NCBI GenBank assembly: GCA_900542765.1
Contig: UQOX01000002.1
Coordinates: 49,105-113,104 of the forward strand
DNA length: 64,000 bases
Direction of reading: 5' to 3'
Source of the DNA: an uncultured Porphyromonadaceae bacterium
GTDB taxonomy: Bacteria; Bacteroidota; Bacteroidia; Bacteroidales; UBA11471
Shown here: positions 1 to 8,571 of the stretch, one piece after another
Position numbering within the stretch: the stretch's first letter is position 1
Layout: the number at the start of each line of letters is the position of its first letter
Translations under genes and position numbers: made by a program
Notes under the pieces: generated by a model
The model's database searches: none
The model's input: only the letters and a program-made list of their open reading frames with translations
Told to the model about the DNA's origin: nothing

Positions 1-1241
1 TTGAACGAGAGATTCTGTACCGGCATTTCCTCGATGCCGCTGATATAACCGATTTGCTTGATTTCGCGACCGGTGATGTTGCTCAGGTGTATGTTGCGGA
101 AGATGGGGGTGCGTTCGCTTACCGGCTCTACTTTCGAGGTCTTGTCGTAGAAGAGGTCGAAGATGAAAGCGTTGCGTTGAATGTTGCGCATGACAATGTT
201 GTCGACACGAATCTGTTCCACCACGCCGCCGCGTCCGCGGGAGGCTTTCAGCCTGATGCCGGAATCGGTGCCGTCAAATACGCAGTTCGATATGGTTACA
301 CGTTTCACGCCGCCCGACATTTCGCTGCCGATGACCACACCGCCGTGACCCGACAGCATGACGCAGTTGGTGATGGTTATGTTTTCGCAGGCTTTGCCAT
401 ATTTGCGACCGTCGGCATCACGCCCCGATTTGATGGTGATGCAGTCGTCGCCCACACTGATAAAGCAGTCGGAGATGCGCACGTTGCGGCAGGAGGTGGG
501 ATTGATGCCGTCGGTATTGGGCCCTTTCGGATTCTTGTCGGGATTCTTGATGGTCACGCCGTGTACCACGACATTGTCGCAGAAGGCCGGGTTGACGGTC
601 CAAAACGGAGAATTGATGATTTTTACGTTCTCGATGAGAATGTTGGTACATTCAAAAAATTGTATGAAGGGCGGGCGGAACATGCGACGTTCGAGCGACC
701 CTTTGTAATAATCCGAGACTTCCAAGTCTGCGTTGGCCTCTTCCCACATGCGTTGCAATTTGCTCTTTTGGCTATCGGGAAGTTTCCCGCCATTGTCCTT
801 GATTATTTTCTTGACATCATTTTCCCATGCCCACCATTTAAATCCGTTGCCGTCGAGGGTGCCGCGTCCGGTGATGGTCAGGTTGTCGGCATCATGGGCG
901 TAGATGAGCGGCGACAAGGTGTTCATGACGGTACCTTCCCAGCGGATTTTTACAAACGGGAGATAATCCTCGAAATTGTCGGAGAATCGTATGGTGGCAC
1001 CCGACTCGATGTGCAGGGTGATGTTGCTTTTCATTTCGATGGTGGCCGTCAGATAGTTCCCGACAGGGAAGTAGATGGTGCCGCCACCCTCTTGCGAGGC
1101 TTTGTCGATGGTTTTGTTTATCAGTTCGGTGCATGCTTTTTTCCCGGTAGCATCAGCCCCCAGTTTTTTTATGTCATAGGTTTTGGCCCAAGAGAGCGAC
1201 GCAAGGGCGATGCAGAATGAAAACAGAAAAAGTTTTTTCAT
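1..1241 (-). CDS. Glycoside hydrolase family 28 (polygalacturonase-like), 3' end cut by window edge
   Basis: The frame starts at the ATG at 1241 and stays open to base 1, so about 413 residues are visible and the C-terminus is missing. It opens with a signal peptide (MKKLFLFSFCIALASLSWA), so the product is exported. All four GH28 signatures are present in order: NTDGIN near residue 240, GDDC near 265, SGHGGV near 299 and GIRLK near 330. These supply the catalytic aspartates, the histidine and the substrate-binding Arg/Lys. An early AxGDGxTDDT-like segment and a GRGTLDGNG strand fit the right-handed beta-helix. The family hydrolyses alpha-1,4 galacturonan or related pectic chains. A -7 box lies at 1273-1280. 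No SusC/D pair or other pectin gene is visible, so the natural substrate cannot be set from context. Confidence 0.93.
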   Translation of the reverse strand, partial: MKKLFLFSFCIALASLSWAKTYDIKKLGADATGKKACTELINKTIDKASQEGGGTIYFPVGNYLTATIEMKSNITLHIESGATIRFSDNFEDYLPFVKIRWEGTVMNTLSPLIYAHDADNLTITGRGTLDGNGFKWWAWENDVKKIIKDNGGKLPDSQKSKLQRMWEEANADLEVSDYYKGSLERRMFRPPFIQFFECTNILIENVKIINSPFWTVNPAFCDNVVVHGVTIKNPDKNPKGPNTDGINPTSCRNVRISDCFISVGDDCITIKSGRDADGRKYGKACENITITNCVMLSGHGGVVIGSEMSGGVKRVTISNCVFDGTDSGIRLKASRGRGGVVEQIRVDNIVMRNIQRNAFIFDLFYDKTSKVEPVSERTPIFRNIHLSNITGREIKQIGYISGIEEMPVQNLSF

Positions 1242-1272
1242 GAATTTGTCGGTTAATGGTTAGAAAAGTGTC

Positions 1273-1280
1273 CAAAGGTA
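1273..1280 (-). promoter_or_regulatory. -7 promoter element for the GH28 gene
   Basis: Read on the minus strand this is TACCTTTG, a match to the Bacteroidota TAnnTTTG element, 31 bases before the ATG. No TTTG is seen at the -33 spacing. Confidence 0.55.
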
Positions 1281-1359
1281 GCTATAAAACCGGGAACGGA
1301 AGGGGGAAAATAATCCCGCTTGGGTGTAGAAATCGATATAAAGGGCGCGATTGTGCCTA

Positions 1360-2025
1360 TTATCCGTTCATTTCATCGCAGGTGTAGTTTAAGAAGCGGT
1401 TGAAAGGATACAGTACCATCAATTCTTCGGCAGCCCGAAGCACCCAGTCTTCGGTTTCAAAAAATGTGTCGTCTTTCGATGTGCAGGCCAAATAGTCCCG
1501 TTGTTTCAGCAGGTCGGGATAAGGAAAATCCTTGGGGAAGGGTTTGGGTATCACTTTCAGGGCGCGTTCACTGTCAAGTCCGTGGTAAATCTGTTTGAAA
1601 GAAGGGTCATTGAGTATTTCAAGAAACTCGTCGCAGTTGTCATAAACCGATTGTCGCAGTGCTTTCAGTAATGGCGGTTGCGGGCACCAGATGCCTCCGC
1701 ACAGGAGACAGTTTCCCGGTTCGATGTGCAGGTAATAGCCTGCTCGCGGGCTGTTTTTCCCTCCCTTGGCGATGTATGCGGCAAAGTGCCCCTTGTAGGG
1801 AGTCTTGTCGGGCGAAAAACGTATGTCCCTATATATGCGGAAAATGCACGATGAGGCTTCGAGCCCGTGTAAGTCTTCATCTTTTTCGCCCAACAAAGCT
1901 ATGAGTTTCTCAACGGAGGTCTCGAAATGTTTGCGCAGGCGGGTATATTCTTCTTTATGGGCATTGAACCATTCCCGGTTGTTGTGGACCCGCAATTCTT
2001 TTAGAAAATGGAATGTTTCCTTCAT
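1360..2025 (-). CDS. DUF2461 family protein
   Basis: A 221-residue protein with no signal peptide, so probably cytoplasmic. It matches the DUF2461 (TIGR02453) family in its typical features: an N-terminal FLKELRVHNNREWFNAHKEE, a central RIYRDIRFSPDKTPYKGHF, a GYYLHIEPGNCLLCGG stretch and a C-terminal tail with paired Phe/Trp. Its length equals the family norm. The biochemical function of the family is not known. It stands alone, is read toward the GH28 gene, and is divergent from the OPT transporter across a 133-base gap. The ATG at 2025 is the only sensible start. Confidence 0.85.
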   Translation of the reverse strand: MKETFHFLKELRVHNNREWFNAHKEEYTRLRKHFETSVEKLIALLGEKDEDLHGLEASSCIFRIYRDIRFSPDKTPYKGHFAAYIAKGGKNSPRAGYYLHIEPGNCLLCGGIWCPQPPLLKALRQSVYDNCDEFLEILNDPSFKQIYHGLDSERALKVIPKPFPKDFPYPDLLKQRDYLACTSKDDTFFETEDWVLRAAEELMVLYPFNRFLNYTCDEMNG

Positions 2026-2158
2026 GCTTTCGTCAGTTTGTTTTTCTCTACGAATATAAATATATTTTTTTATATTCCCCGGTTCGTGCTGGAAATTTCT
2101 GCAAAAATAGCTATCTTGCGCCCTATTTGGGACTAAAACAAAACATAAAGATAATACG

Positions 2159-4138
2159 ATGAAAGAAAACGAGAAAGAGCCGGTCGATTTGCCGGAGAAC
2201 GCGTTTCGCGAATTGGAGGAGGGAGAGACCTATCACCCCGTCATGTCTCCCGACAAGACCTATCGGGAGGTTACTCCCTGGTCGGTTTCCTGGGGTATCC
2301 TTATGGCCATACTGTTTTCGGCCGCAGCGGCCTACTTGGGGTTGAAGGTGGGACAGGTTTTTGAGGCTGCCATACCGATTGCCATCATAGCCGTGGGGCT
2401 TTCTACCGCTTTCAAGCGCAAAAACGGTTTGGGTGAGAATGTCATTATACAATCTATCGGAGCCTGTTCGGGAACGGTGGTGGCCGGTGTGATATTCACC
2501 TTGCCCGCCCTTTATATCATTCCGGGACTGTCGGCCAACTTCCTGCAAGTCTTTTTGAGCTCTTTGCTGGGTGGTGTCCTGGGGATACTTTTCTTGATAC
2601 CTTTTCGCAAATATTTTGTTTCGGACATGCATGGCAAGTATCCTTTCCCCGAAGCCACCGCCACTACGCAGATTCTTGTTTCGGGGCAGAAGGGTGGCAA
2701 TCAGGCTCGCCCGCTGATTTTTGCCGGTCTCGTGGGAGGTATCTATGATTTCCTTCTTTCGACCTTCGGCTGGTGGAGTGAGGTTCTGACAACCCGCATC
2801 TTGCCTTTTGGCGATGTCGTTGCCGAAAAAGCCAAACTGGTGTTCAAAGTCAATACCGGCGCCGCAGTTTTGGGCCTCGGTTACATTGTCGGGTTGAAAT
2901 ACAGCCTCATCATTTGTGCCGGTTCCATCTTTGTGTGGTTCCTCATTATTCCCGGTTTCGACTTGTTTTGGGGCGACACCATGTTGCAGCTCAACACCGG
3001 AGCTACCAACCTGATGGTGTCCCAAATGACTCCCGAACAAATCTTTACGATGTATGCCCGGTACATCGGCATTGGAGGTATTGCCATGGCCGGTATCATC
3101 GGGATTGTCCGTTCGTGGGGCGTCATACGCAGTGCCGTCGGGCTGGCTTCGCGTGAACTGAAAGGTCAGGCGTCGGCCGTCGGAGCCGGTGTGAAACGTA
3201 CCCAGCGCGACATCAGCATGAAGATTCTGCTTTTCTCGGTTGTGATAACTCTGATTGCCATTTTCCTCTTTTTCTATTTCGGTGTCATTCACAATTTCAC
3301 GCAGGCACTCATTGCATTTGTCGTGGTGACGGTCATCGCTTTCCTGTTTACGACGGTGGCGGCCAACGCCATTGCCATTGTGGGTACCAATCCTGTTTCG
3401 GGCATGACCCTGATGACTCTTATTCTGGCATCGGTCATCTTGGTGGCATCGGGACTTTCGGGAAAAGAGGGTATGGTCGCCGCGTTGATTATCGGCGGTG
3501 TGGTGTGCACGGCGTTGTCGACGGCCGGTGCATTGGTTACCGACCTTAAAATCGGATATTGGTTGGGAACGACCCCTGCCAAACAAGAGACATGGAAATT
3601 TGTCGGGACCCTTGTCGCCGCGGCTACGGTGGGCGGTGTGATGATTATCCTGAACAAAACCTATGGCTTCACGGGCGATAATGCCTTGGCAGCACCCCAA
3701 GCCAACGCCATGGCCGCAGTCATACAACCGCTTATGTCGGGACAAGGGGCTCCTTGGGCTCTTTATGGAATAGGGGCCGTGATTGCTTTGATACTGACAG
3801 TTTTCAAAGTTCCGGCATTGGCGTTTGCCCTGGGCATGTTTATCCCCCTTGAATTGAATACCCCGTTGGTGGTCGGCGGGCTTATCAGTTGGTATGTTTC
3901 TACGCGTTCGACCGACAAGGCCCTCAACAAGGCTCGTCTCGAAAGAGGAACCCTTTTGGCTTCGGGATTCATCGCCGGCGGAGCATTGATGGGCGTGGTA
4001 AGTGCCGCCATACGTTTTGCGGGTTTTGAATATTCATGTGCCATGAACGAGCTCCTTTTGGAATCTCTCGGTCTTGTTCTCTACTTGGCCCTTATTATCT
4101 ATTTGATAAAAAGCAGCATGGCGGCCAAGAAAGAGTAG
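2159..4138 (+). CDS. OPT-family oligopeptide transporter
   Basis: A 659-residue polytopic inner-membrane protein of the OPT/YSL superfamily (TIGR00733 type), a secondary carrier expected to import small peptides or metal chelates. Seen in the sequence are a short hydrophilic N-terminus with YHPVMSPDKTYREVTP, the first membrane span with LGLKVGQVFEAAIPIA, the family motif MHGKYPFPEATAT near residue 158, and the loop NPVSGMTL near 412. Fourteen or so hydrophobic segments follow to the end. An imperfect -7 element (TATCTTGC) lies about 40 bases upstream. The gene is monocistronic and is followed by a strong terminator. The long open frame on the opposite strand is only a shadow of this gene. The substrate cannot be told from sequence. 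Confidence 0.93.
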   Translation: MKENEKEPVDLPENAFRELEEGETYHPVMSPDKTYREVTPWSVSWGILMAILFSAAAAYLGLKVGQVFEAAIPIAIIAVGLSTAFKRKNGLGENVIIQSIGACSGTVVAGVIFTLPALYIIPGLSANFLQVFLSSLLGGVLGILFLIPFRKYFVSDMHGKYPFPEATATTQILVSGQKGGNQARPLIFAGLVGGIYDFLLSTFGWWSEVLTTRILPFGDVVAEKAKLVFKVNTGAAVLGLGYIVGLKYSLIICAGSIFVWFLIIPGFDLFWGDTMLQLNTGATNLMVSQMTPEQIFTMYARYIGIGGIAMAGIIGIVRSWGVIRSAVGLASRELKGQASAVGAGVKRTQRDISMKILLFSVVITLIAIFLFFYFGVIHNFTQALIAFVVVTVIAFLFTTVAANAIAIVGTNPVSGMTLMTLILASVILVASGLSGKEGMVAALIIGGVVCTALSTAGALVTDLKIGYWLGTTPAKQETWKFVGTLVAAATVGGVMIILNKTYGFTGDNALAAPQANAMAAVIQPLMSGQGAPWALYGIGAVIALILTVFKVPALAFALGMFIPLELNTPLVVGGLISWYVSTRSTDKALNKARLERGTLLASGFIAGGALMGVVSAAIRFAGFEYSCAMNELLLESLGLVLYLALIIYLIKSSMAAKKE

Positions 4139-4156
4139 GCGCCCATTCCGGGCAAG

Positions 4157-4196
4157 AAAAAGGACGGGACGGAATTTTTTCCGTCCCGTCCTTTTT
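4157..4196 (+). terminator. Rho-independent terminator after the OPT transporter
   Basis: A perfect 16-bp stem (4157-4172 with 4181-4196), rich in GC at the loop end and A/T at the base, an 8-base loop of mostly T, and a T-run within and after the 3' arm. Confidence 0.9.
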
Positions 4197-4229
4197 TCTT
4201 TTGGGCAGCAATGAAAACCTGTATAAAAA

Positions 4230-4260
4230 TTTGATTTTTATTTTATTCTGTTTATATTTG
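4230..4260 (+). promoter_or_regulatory. Consensus Bacteroidota promoter of the lipoprotein/barrel pair
   Basis: TTTG at 4230-4233, a spacer of exactly 19 bases, then TATATTTG at 4253-4260. Both elements and their spacing match the Bacteroidota primary sigma-factor consensus. Transcription should begin close to 4267, which leaves a leader of about 30 bases before the ATG at 4299. Confidence 0.85.
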
Positions 4261-4298
4261 TATAAATGAAAAAAACTGTTGTAATTATATCTTAACCT

Positions 4299-6689
4299 AT
4301 GAAACGCGATTATTTATTAAGTGCAATGATTGCCATGTCGAGTTGTATGGCATTCATCGGGTGTAATCCCGAGCAGTCGGAGTTGAGTTTGGATTCTATT
4401 ACCGAAAAGGCCACTGTTTCGGGAACTTTTGTTTATGATGCGGGGATAAACATGTCCGACACGGTCTACACGGTCAGTAATTATGCCCCGGCGGCGGGTC
4501 ACACGGTTTATCTCGAAATTCCATATAGCGAATATTGGGATAATGACGGCAACTCGTCGTCATCATCGTCTTCGTCCGGTTCCGGGACTTCTACTTCCCA
4601 AGGGAATAAAGGCAATAAAATCTATGAGACCGTTACCAATGAAGCCGGTGAGTGGTCATTTGAGGTTCCTACCGTGTCAGAAGGCATTCAGGCCACGGTG
4701 CGCATACAAGATTTCAGAAGTCTTCGTTCGGAGTATGTGAAGATGAACGGTACGAACCCGGAATTCAAAACCTCGCTCTATGAATACGCTTGCGACACAA
4801 CGGTATCGTTGAGGCCGGGTTCGGTGAAAATATTGAATATCGACCTTAATGGAAAGGAAGTATCTGATTTTGAGGGGTTCAACCAGCGCATCACTCTCAA
4901 AGGAACGTTGCTGCAAGCCTATGAGTCGGATTATCGTCAAGGGGCATATAAGCCCGCGGCCAACATGGCTGTCAACTTTGAAGTCTCTTATAAGGACATG
5001 GCCACCCCCGTGATGTTTGGTGCAACGACTGATGAATTGGGACAATATACCTTGGTTTTGCCGTTACGCTCTTATGAAGAGGGCTTCCAAAGTTTGGAGA
5101 TAACACCCAAAGAAGCCATTCTGTCGTATGAACATTTTACCGCCCCGGGTGAATCGGTGCAATTGGTCGGTAAATATGAAGTCGAGGCCAATATATCGCG
5201 GGGGGCTCTGAAAGATTTTGCCGAGCAGGAATATACGATGGCCGACATGTATATGATGTTCAATCCCGAATACAATGACGGATTCAATACCACGACCAAA
5301 CCTGCCACATGGCCTGAAACGGGAACAACGTTGGCTGGCTGGTTGCATACCGACTCTAACATGCCTCAGAAAGCTACCGTGACGGGTAAATACCTGTTGG
5401 GCATGGAAACGGCATTTTGCAAGGGTACCTATGCCAACCCCTATCAAGAAGCCTGTTTCAACATTCAATATTCTACAACGACTAAAAAAGTCTATGTAAA
5501 TACCGATGAGGAAGGAAATTTCTCTTTTGAATTGCCTGTGAAGAGTGGCGAGACCCCGACCATCACTCCCGGGACGTTCAACAAGGAAATCACACACTAT
5601 TTGGCCGGAGGTGAGACCGAGAAGATTTCGGGAAGTTTCGGCGAAAGAATCTCTGTCGATAAAGGCGAGTGGAATGAGTTGGGTACCATCTATAACAAGT
5701 TCACGCCTCAGAATACGACAGGCTGGTATGACAATCTTTCGGGTTGGGTAATCGACGAAAGCCTCACCGGGAAGAATACAATCGTGGGTACCATATACAA
5801 AGCTGTCGAAGTCGGGTTCCGCAACGGGTCGTATGCCGGGGTGGCGAATGAGCCGGTATCGATTACAATTACCGAAAGCGGGAAATCGACCACATTCGTG
5901 GGTGCCACGAATGTTGACGGGGAGTACAGCATCGAAGTCTCTATGCGTTATCCCGACGAGGAGCCGGCCGCTCTTGTCGTGACGCCACAGTTTGCGCAGT
6001 CGGGAACAAAGTCGTCCATGACACACTATCGCCGTGCCGGTAGTACATCGACCGAAGAGATTCTTGTGGATTATGGAACCTTTCCGGCGTTCACCTCATA
6101 CGTCGATGGTATCAGCCGCTGGACCAACCGGGGCATTGCCTATTATGACGTGCAGAGTGTGGAAAATGAATCCAGCGTATTGAATTGGTCCAAGAACTTG
6201 GCCGGTTGGATCAACCAACGTCTGATTGTGGAAAAGAATTATTCACAAACGCTTACCGTGCGAGGCACCGTGATGCGGGCCATAGAGAAAAAAGTCGGGT
6301 CGCAATGGTTGCCCAAGTGGGAGAATGACCCCAATCGCATGGTGAGCGTGCAGGTAAACGGTCAGACCTATGATGTCGCCACATCGAGCAACGGGCAATA
6401 TGTCGTTCCGGTTCAGGTCTCGAAAATAGGGACTTCCTATCAAGTATCAGTGGCTCCTGCCCAAGATGAGAAAAATGTTTCGTTCCTGCATTATCCCGAT
6501 CCGGCGGCCGATACGCAAACCATTATCACGGGAAGGTATGTGTCGGTAAATAACATTCTCGATAAGACGCTTTCTCCCGTAGAGTCAATCATTGAAATTA
6601 CGGAACCTTCGGCCAAGATGCAATTTGAGCCTACCGTCATACCCGATGGGTGGTACGAGTACGGTTGGAATGCAGAGTTGGATAATTAA
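4299..6689 (+). CDS. Large repeat lipoprotein, five tandem beta-sandwich-like repeats, function unknown
   Basis: A 796-residue protein with a type II signal peptide; the lipobox FIGC places the lipidated cysteine at residue 22. It is followed by five diverged repeats beginning at about residues 38, 198, 359, 493 and 652. Each opens with a (A/I/N/L)-x-V-x-G-T/K strand and has a middle strand such as DEEGNFSFELP, DELGQYTLVLP or EAGEWSFEVP. Repeats 2, 3 and 4 close with LxGW (W348, W483, W637). The middle strands look like carboxypeptidase-regulatory or CnaB-type folds, which I infer but cannot prove. Repeat 1 carries a serine-rich loop near residue 84. The protein is probably anchored in the outer membrane. 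The barrel gene follows 25 bases downstream, so the two are likely one transcript. I do not recognise a named family with confidence. Confidence 0.8.
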   Translation: MKRDYLLSAMIAMSSCMAFIGCNPEQSELSLDSITEKATVSGTFVYDAGINMSDTVYTVSNYAPAAGHTVYLEIPYSEYWDNDGNSSSSSSSSGSGTSTSQGNKGNKIYETVTNEAGEWSFEVPTVSEGIQATVRIQDFRSLRSEYVKMNGTNPEFKTSLYEYACDTTVSLRPGSVKILNIDLNGKEVSDFEGFNQRITLKGTLLQAYESDYRQGAYKPAANMAVNFEVSYKDMATPVMFGATTDELGQYTLVLPLRSYEEGFQSLEITPKEAILSYEHFTAPGESVQLVGKYEVEANISRGALKDFAEQEYTMADMYMMFNPEYNDGFNTTTKPATWPETGTTLAGWLHTDSNMPQKATVTGKYLLGMETAFCKGTYANPYQEACFNIQYSTTTKKVYVNTDEEGNFSFELPVKSGETPTITPGTFNKEITHYLAGGETEKISGSFGERISVDKGEWNELGTIYNKFTPQNTTGWYDNLSGWVIDESLTGKNTIVGTIYKAVEVGFRNGSYAGVANEPVSITITESGKSTTFVGATNVDGEYSIEVSMRYPDEEPAALVVTPQFAQSGTKSSMTHYRRAGSTSTEEILVDYGTFPAFTSYVDGISRWTNRGIAYYDVQSVENESSVLNWSKNLAGWINQRLIVEKNYSQTLTVRGTVMRAIEKKVGSQWLPKWENDPNRMVSVQVNGQTYDVATSSNGQYVVPVQVSKIGTSYQVSVAPAQDEKNVSFLHYPDPAADTQTIITGRYVSVNNILDKTLSPVESIIEITEPSAKMQFEPTVIPDGWYEYGWNAELDN
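4410..6686 (+). repeat. Five coding repeats inside the lipoprotein
   Basis: Repeat starts at about 4410, 4890, 5373, 5775 and 6252, giving protein periods of roughly 160, 161, 134, 159 and 145 residues. The repeats are diverged in DNA and recognisable only in the protein: opening strand ending in G, Gly-bearing turn before an aromatic strand, and a terminal LxGW in the second to fourth units. Confidence 0.7.
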
Positions 6690-6714
6690 TAAGTAATGCA
6701 ATAATATAGCAATC

Positions 6715-7617
6715 ATGAAACGGAAAGTAATTCTGTCGGTGCTGTTGATGGCCTTTATGGGTACCACTTTATTGGCACAAGAAGAGACAAAGAAGAAAAG
6801 AACGCTCGAATTGCCCAAAGCCGGAGACATAGCCTTGGGTATTGATGTCGTGCCGATGTTCAAATATGTGGGAAATTTTTTCAATGGGACAACCGATAAT
6901 ACCTACAATACCTTTGGGGGAGAGTCGGCCATAACGTTCGATAATCCCATCAACAATCCGACGGTTTCGATTATGGGTAAATATATGATTACCGACACAT
7001 GGGCTGCCCGTTTGAATGTGGGTATTCTTTATACCCATAAGAATACCCGCACCTATAAACAAAACGATGCGGCCCTTCTTGAAGATCCGCTCTCCCTGGC
7101 CAAGGTGGTCGATGAGAACATCGTGAATAATACCGGTGCATCGTTTGCTTTGGGGGCGGAGTATCGCCGTGGTTATCGCCGCATTCAAGGATTTGCCGGT
7201 GGAAACCTGATTTATGCTTTCGGTGAATACAATCGCCATTATAACTATGGCAATGCCATCACCGAAATCAATCAGACCCCTTCGCGTATTGATGCGGGAA
7301 ATGTGCAATATGTCCCTGACAGTTGGACAAGGGCCTATTTGCTCGACTCTTATAATGGAGGTTCTGTGCAATACTTCGGTCTTGGAGCCCATGTGGGTGT
7401 GGAGATATTCCTGGCATCGCATTTCTCGCTGGGTGGAGAGGTGAGCATCAATGCCATCTGGAAGTGGAGTCCCGAAACCTATGAGGAAATTGAAGGCTTC
7501 AATACGATGAACAATCAAGTGGAAAAGTTTACCAACCTCATCTCTCCCGGGGACAAAGAGTTTTCTTTCGGCACGGAGAATTTGGGCGGGAAACTCTATT
7601 TGCTGTTCTATTTTTGA
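6715..7617 (+). CDS. Outer-membrane beta-barrel protein, function unknown
   Basis: A 300-residue protein with a signal peptide ending at LLAQ, then a short charged linker (EETKKKRTLELPKAG). The rest is alternating amphipathic strands typical of small outer-membrane barrels, for example VSIMGKYMITDTWAARLNVG, FALGAEYRRGYRR and GAHVGVEIFLASHFSLGGEV, and it ends in LYLLFYF with a terminal Phe, the usual barrel-assembly signal. I do not recognise a named family. It sits 25 bases after the five-repeat lipoprotein and shares its promoter, so a shared role at the outer membrane is a reasonable inference, not a demonstrated one. Two hairpins follow. Confidence 0.78.
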   Translation: MKRKVILSVLLMAFMGTTLLAQEETKKKRTLELPKAGDIALGIDVVPMFKYVGNFFNGTTDNTYNTFGGESAITFDNPINNPTVSIMGKYMITDTWAARLNVGILYTHKNTRTYKQNDAALLEDPLSLAKVVDENIVNNTGASFALGAEYRRGYRRIQGFAGGNLIYAFGEYNRHYNYGNAITEINQTPSRIDAGNVQYVPDSWTRAYLLDSYNGGSVQYFGLGAHVGVEIFLASHFSLGGEVSINAIWKWSPETYEEIEGFNTMNNQVEKFTNLISPGDKEFSFGTENLGGKLYLLFYF

Positions 7618-7664
7618 TACCTCTTTTATGTCGTGAGAATTGATACCTCACGACGAAACCCTTT

Positions 7665-7699
7665 GGCAGGGCGGGCATTATGGGAATGTCCGCCCTGCC
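7665..7699 (+). terminator. Hairpin terminator after the beta-barrel gene
   Basis: A 15-bp stem with one G-U pair (7665-7679 with 7685-7699) around a 5-base loop. The T-run after it is weak. A smaller 8-bp hairpin (7630-7637 with 7647-7654) lies just before it. Confidence 0.65.
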
Positions 7700-7849
7700 A
7701 GTTATTCTGCTCGTGGCGAAATGACATGGTGTGGCGGGAAAATCTTCCTGTCGGGTACTTGGTGCCTTTTTCGCACCCTGTCGATGGCAGGAAATAGAAG
7801 GCCGTGAACATTGGAGGGGGCGTGTTTGTTATGTCATAACCATACTTTT

Positions 7850-8464
7850 ATGACAATGATTATGAAACGTTCTATCGAAGAAGCCCTGCGCAATCGTCGC
7901 AGTTATTATGCCATTGGCGATGAATCGCCGGTGTCGTATGAGGTTATCGAAAAAATTCTCGATGATGCACTCACATACACCCCTTCGGCGTTCAATTCCC
8001 AGTCGACACGCCTGGTACTTCTCCTGGGTGATGCCCATCGACGTTTTTGGAACATAACGCAGGAAACATTGAGAGCTCTTGTCGCCCCCGAAACCTATAA
8101 TAAAAGCCGGGAAAAAATCGAGACCTCTTTTGCTGCGGGACACGGAACGGTGTTGTTTTATGAAGACTCCGCTGTCGTGGAGTCGATGCAGAGTCGTTTT
8201 CCCCTCTATGCCGACCGCTTTCCCGTGTGGTCGCAGCAGACGTCGGCCATGCACCAGTTGGCGGTGTGGACGATGCTCGAAGATGTCGGCTTCGGAGCTT
8301 CCCTGCAACACTATAACCCCTTGGTCGACGACGCTGTCCGGCGCGAGTGGAAATTACCGGTTACTTGGCAGTTAAATGCGCAGATGCCTTTTGGGAAACC
8401 CTTGCTGGAACCCGGTGATAAAGAGATTGCGCCCTTGGAATATCGGTTGAAGGTTTTCCGTTGA
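7850..8464 (+). CDS. Nitroreductase family protein (Frm2/Hbn1-like)
   Basis: About 204 residues from the ATG at 7850; ATGs at 7856 and 7862 are equally possible and match the family's usual 200 residues better. The longer frame opening at 7811 adds an unlikely N-terminus. It has the FMN-binding pattern of the nitroreductase superfamily: an early SIEEALRNRRSYYAIG, then APSAFNSQSTR-like TPSAFNSQSTRLVLLLG and the C-terminal half LEDVGFGASLQHYNP. These resemble the fungal Frm2/Hbn1 branch and its bacterial relatives. Such proteins are soluble NAD(P)H-dependent flavoenzymes linked to redox or lipid signalling; the substrate is unknown. It converges on tpx, with one terminator shared between them. 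Confidence 0.87.
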   Translation: MTMIMKRSIEEALRNRRSYYAIGDESPVSYEVIEKILDDALTYTPSAFNSQSTRLVLLLGDAHRRFWNITQETLRALVAPETYNKSREKIETSFAAGHGTVLFYEDSAVVESMQSRFPLYADRFPVWSQQTSAMHQLAVWTMLEDVGFGASLQHYNPLVDDAVRREWKLPVTWQLNAQMPFGKPLLEPGDKEIAPLEYRLKVFR

Positions 8465-8516
8465 GCTTGTATCGCTTCCTTACCGATGTATGCGGGGATT
8501 TCTCGTCAAATAAACC

Positions 8517-8552
8517 CGAAGGGCTCAATAGAAAAATCTATTGGGCCCTTCG
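8517..8552. terminator. Bidirectional terminator between nitroreductase gene and tpx
   Basis: A 16-bp stem with one G-U pair (8517-8532 with 8537-8552) and a 4-base AAAA loop, placed between two converging genes. Confidence 0.75.
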
Positions 8553-8571
8553 TCGTGACTCATCTGGCTGT

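Noticed and set aside
54..1220. Long plus-strand open frame
   Set aside because: It mirrors the GH28 gene on the minus strand, whose four catalytic motifs are clear. The plus-strand product has no recognisable domain.
2123..3745. 540-residue minus-strand open frame
   Set aside because: It is a shadow of the OPT transporter; its product is a charged, His/Arg-rich sequence of no family.
4540..4620. Serine-codon tract as a phase-variable switch
   Set aside because: The unit is three bases, so length changes keep the frame and cannot turn the gene off.
7626..7811. 61-residue minus-strand open frame after the barrel gene
   Set aside because: It is formed by the two terminator hairpins and has no start signal or family.
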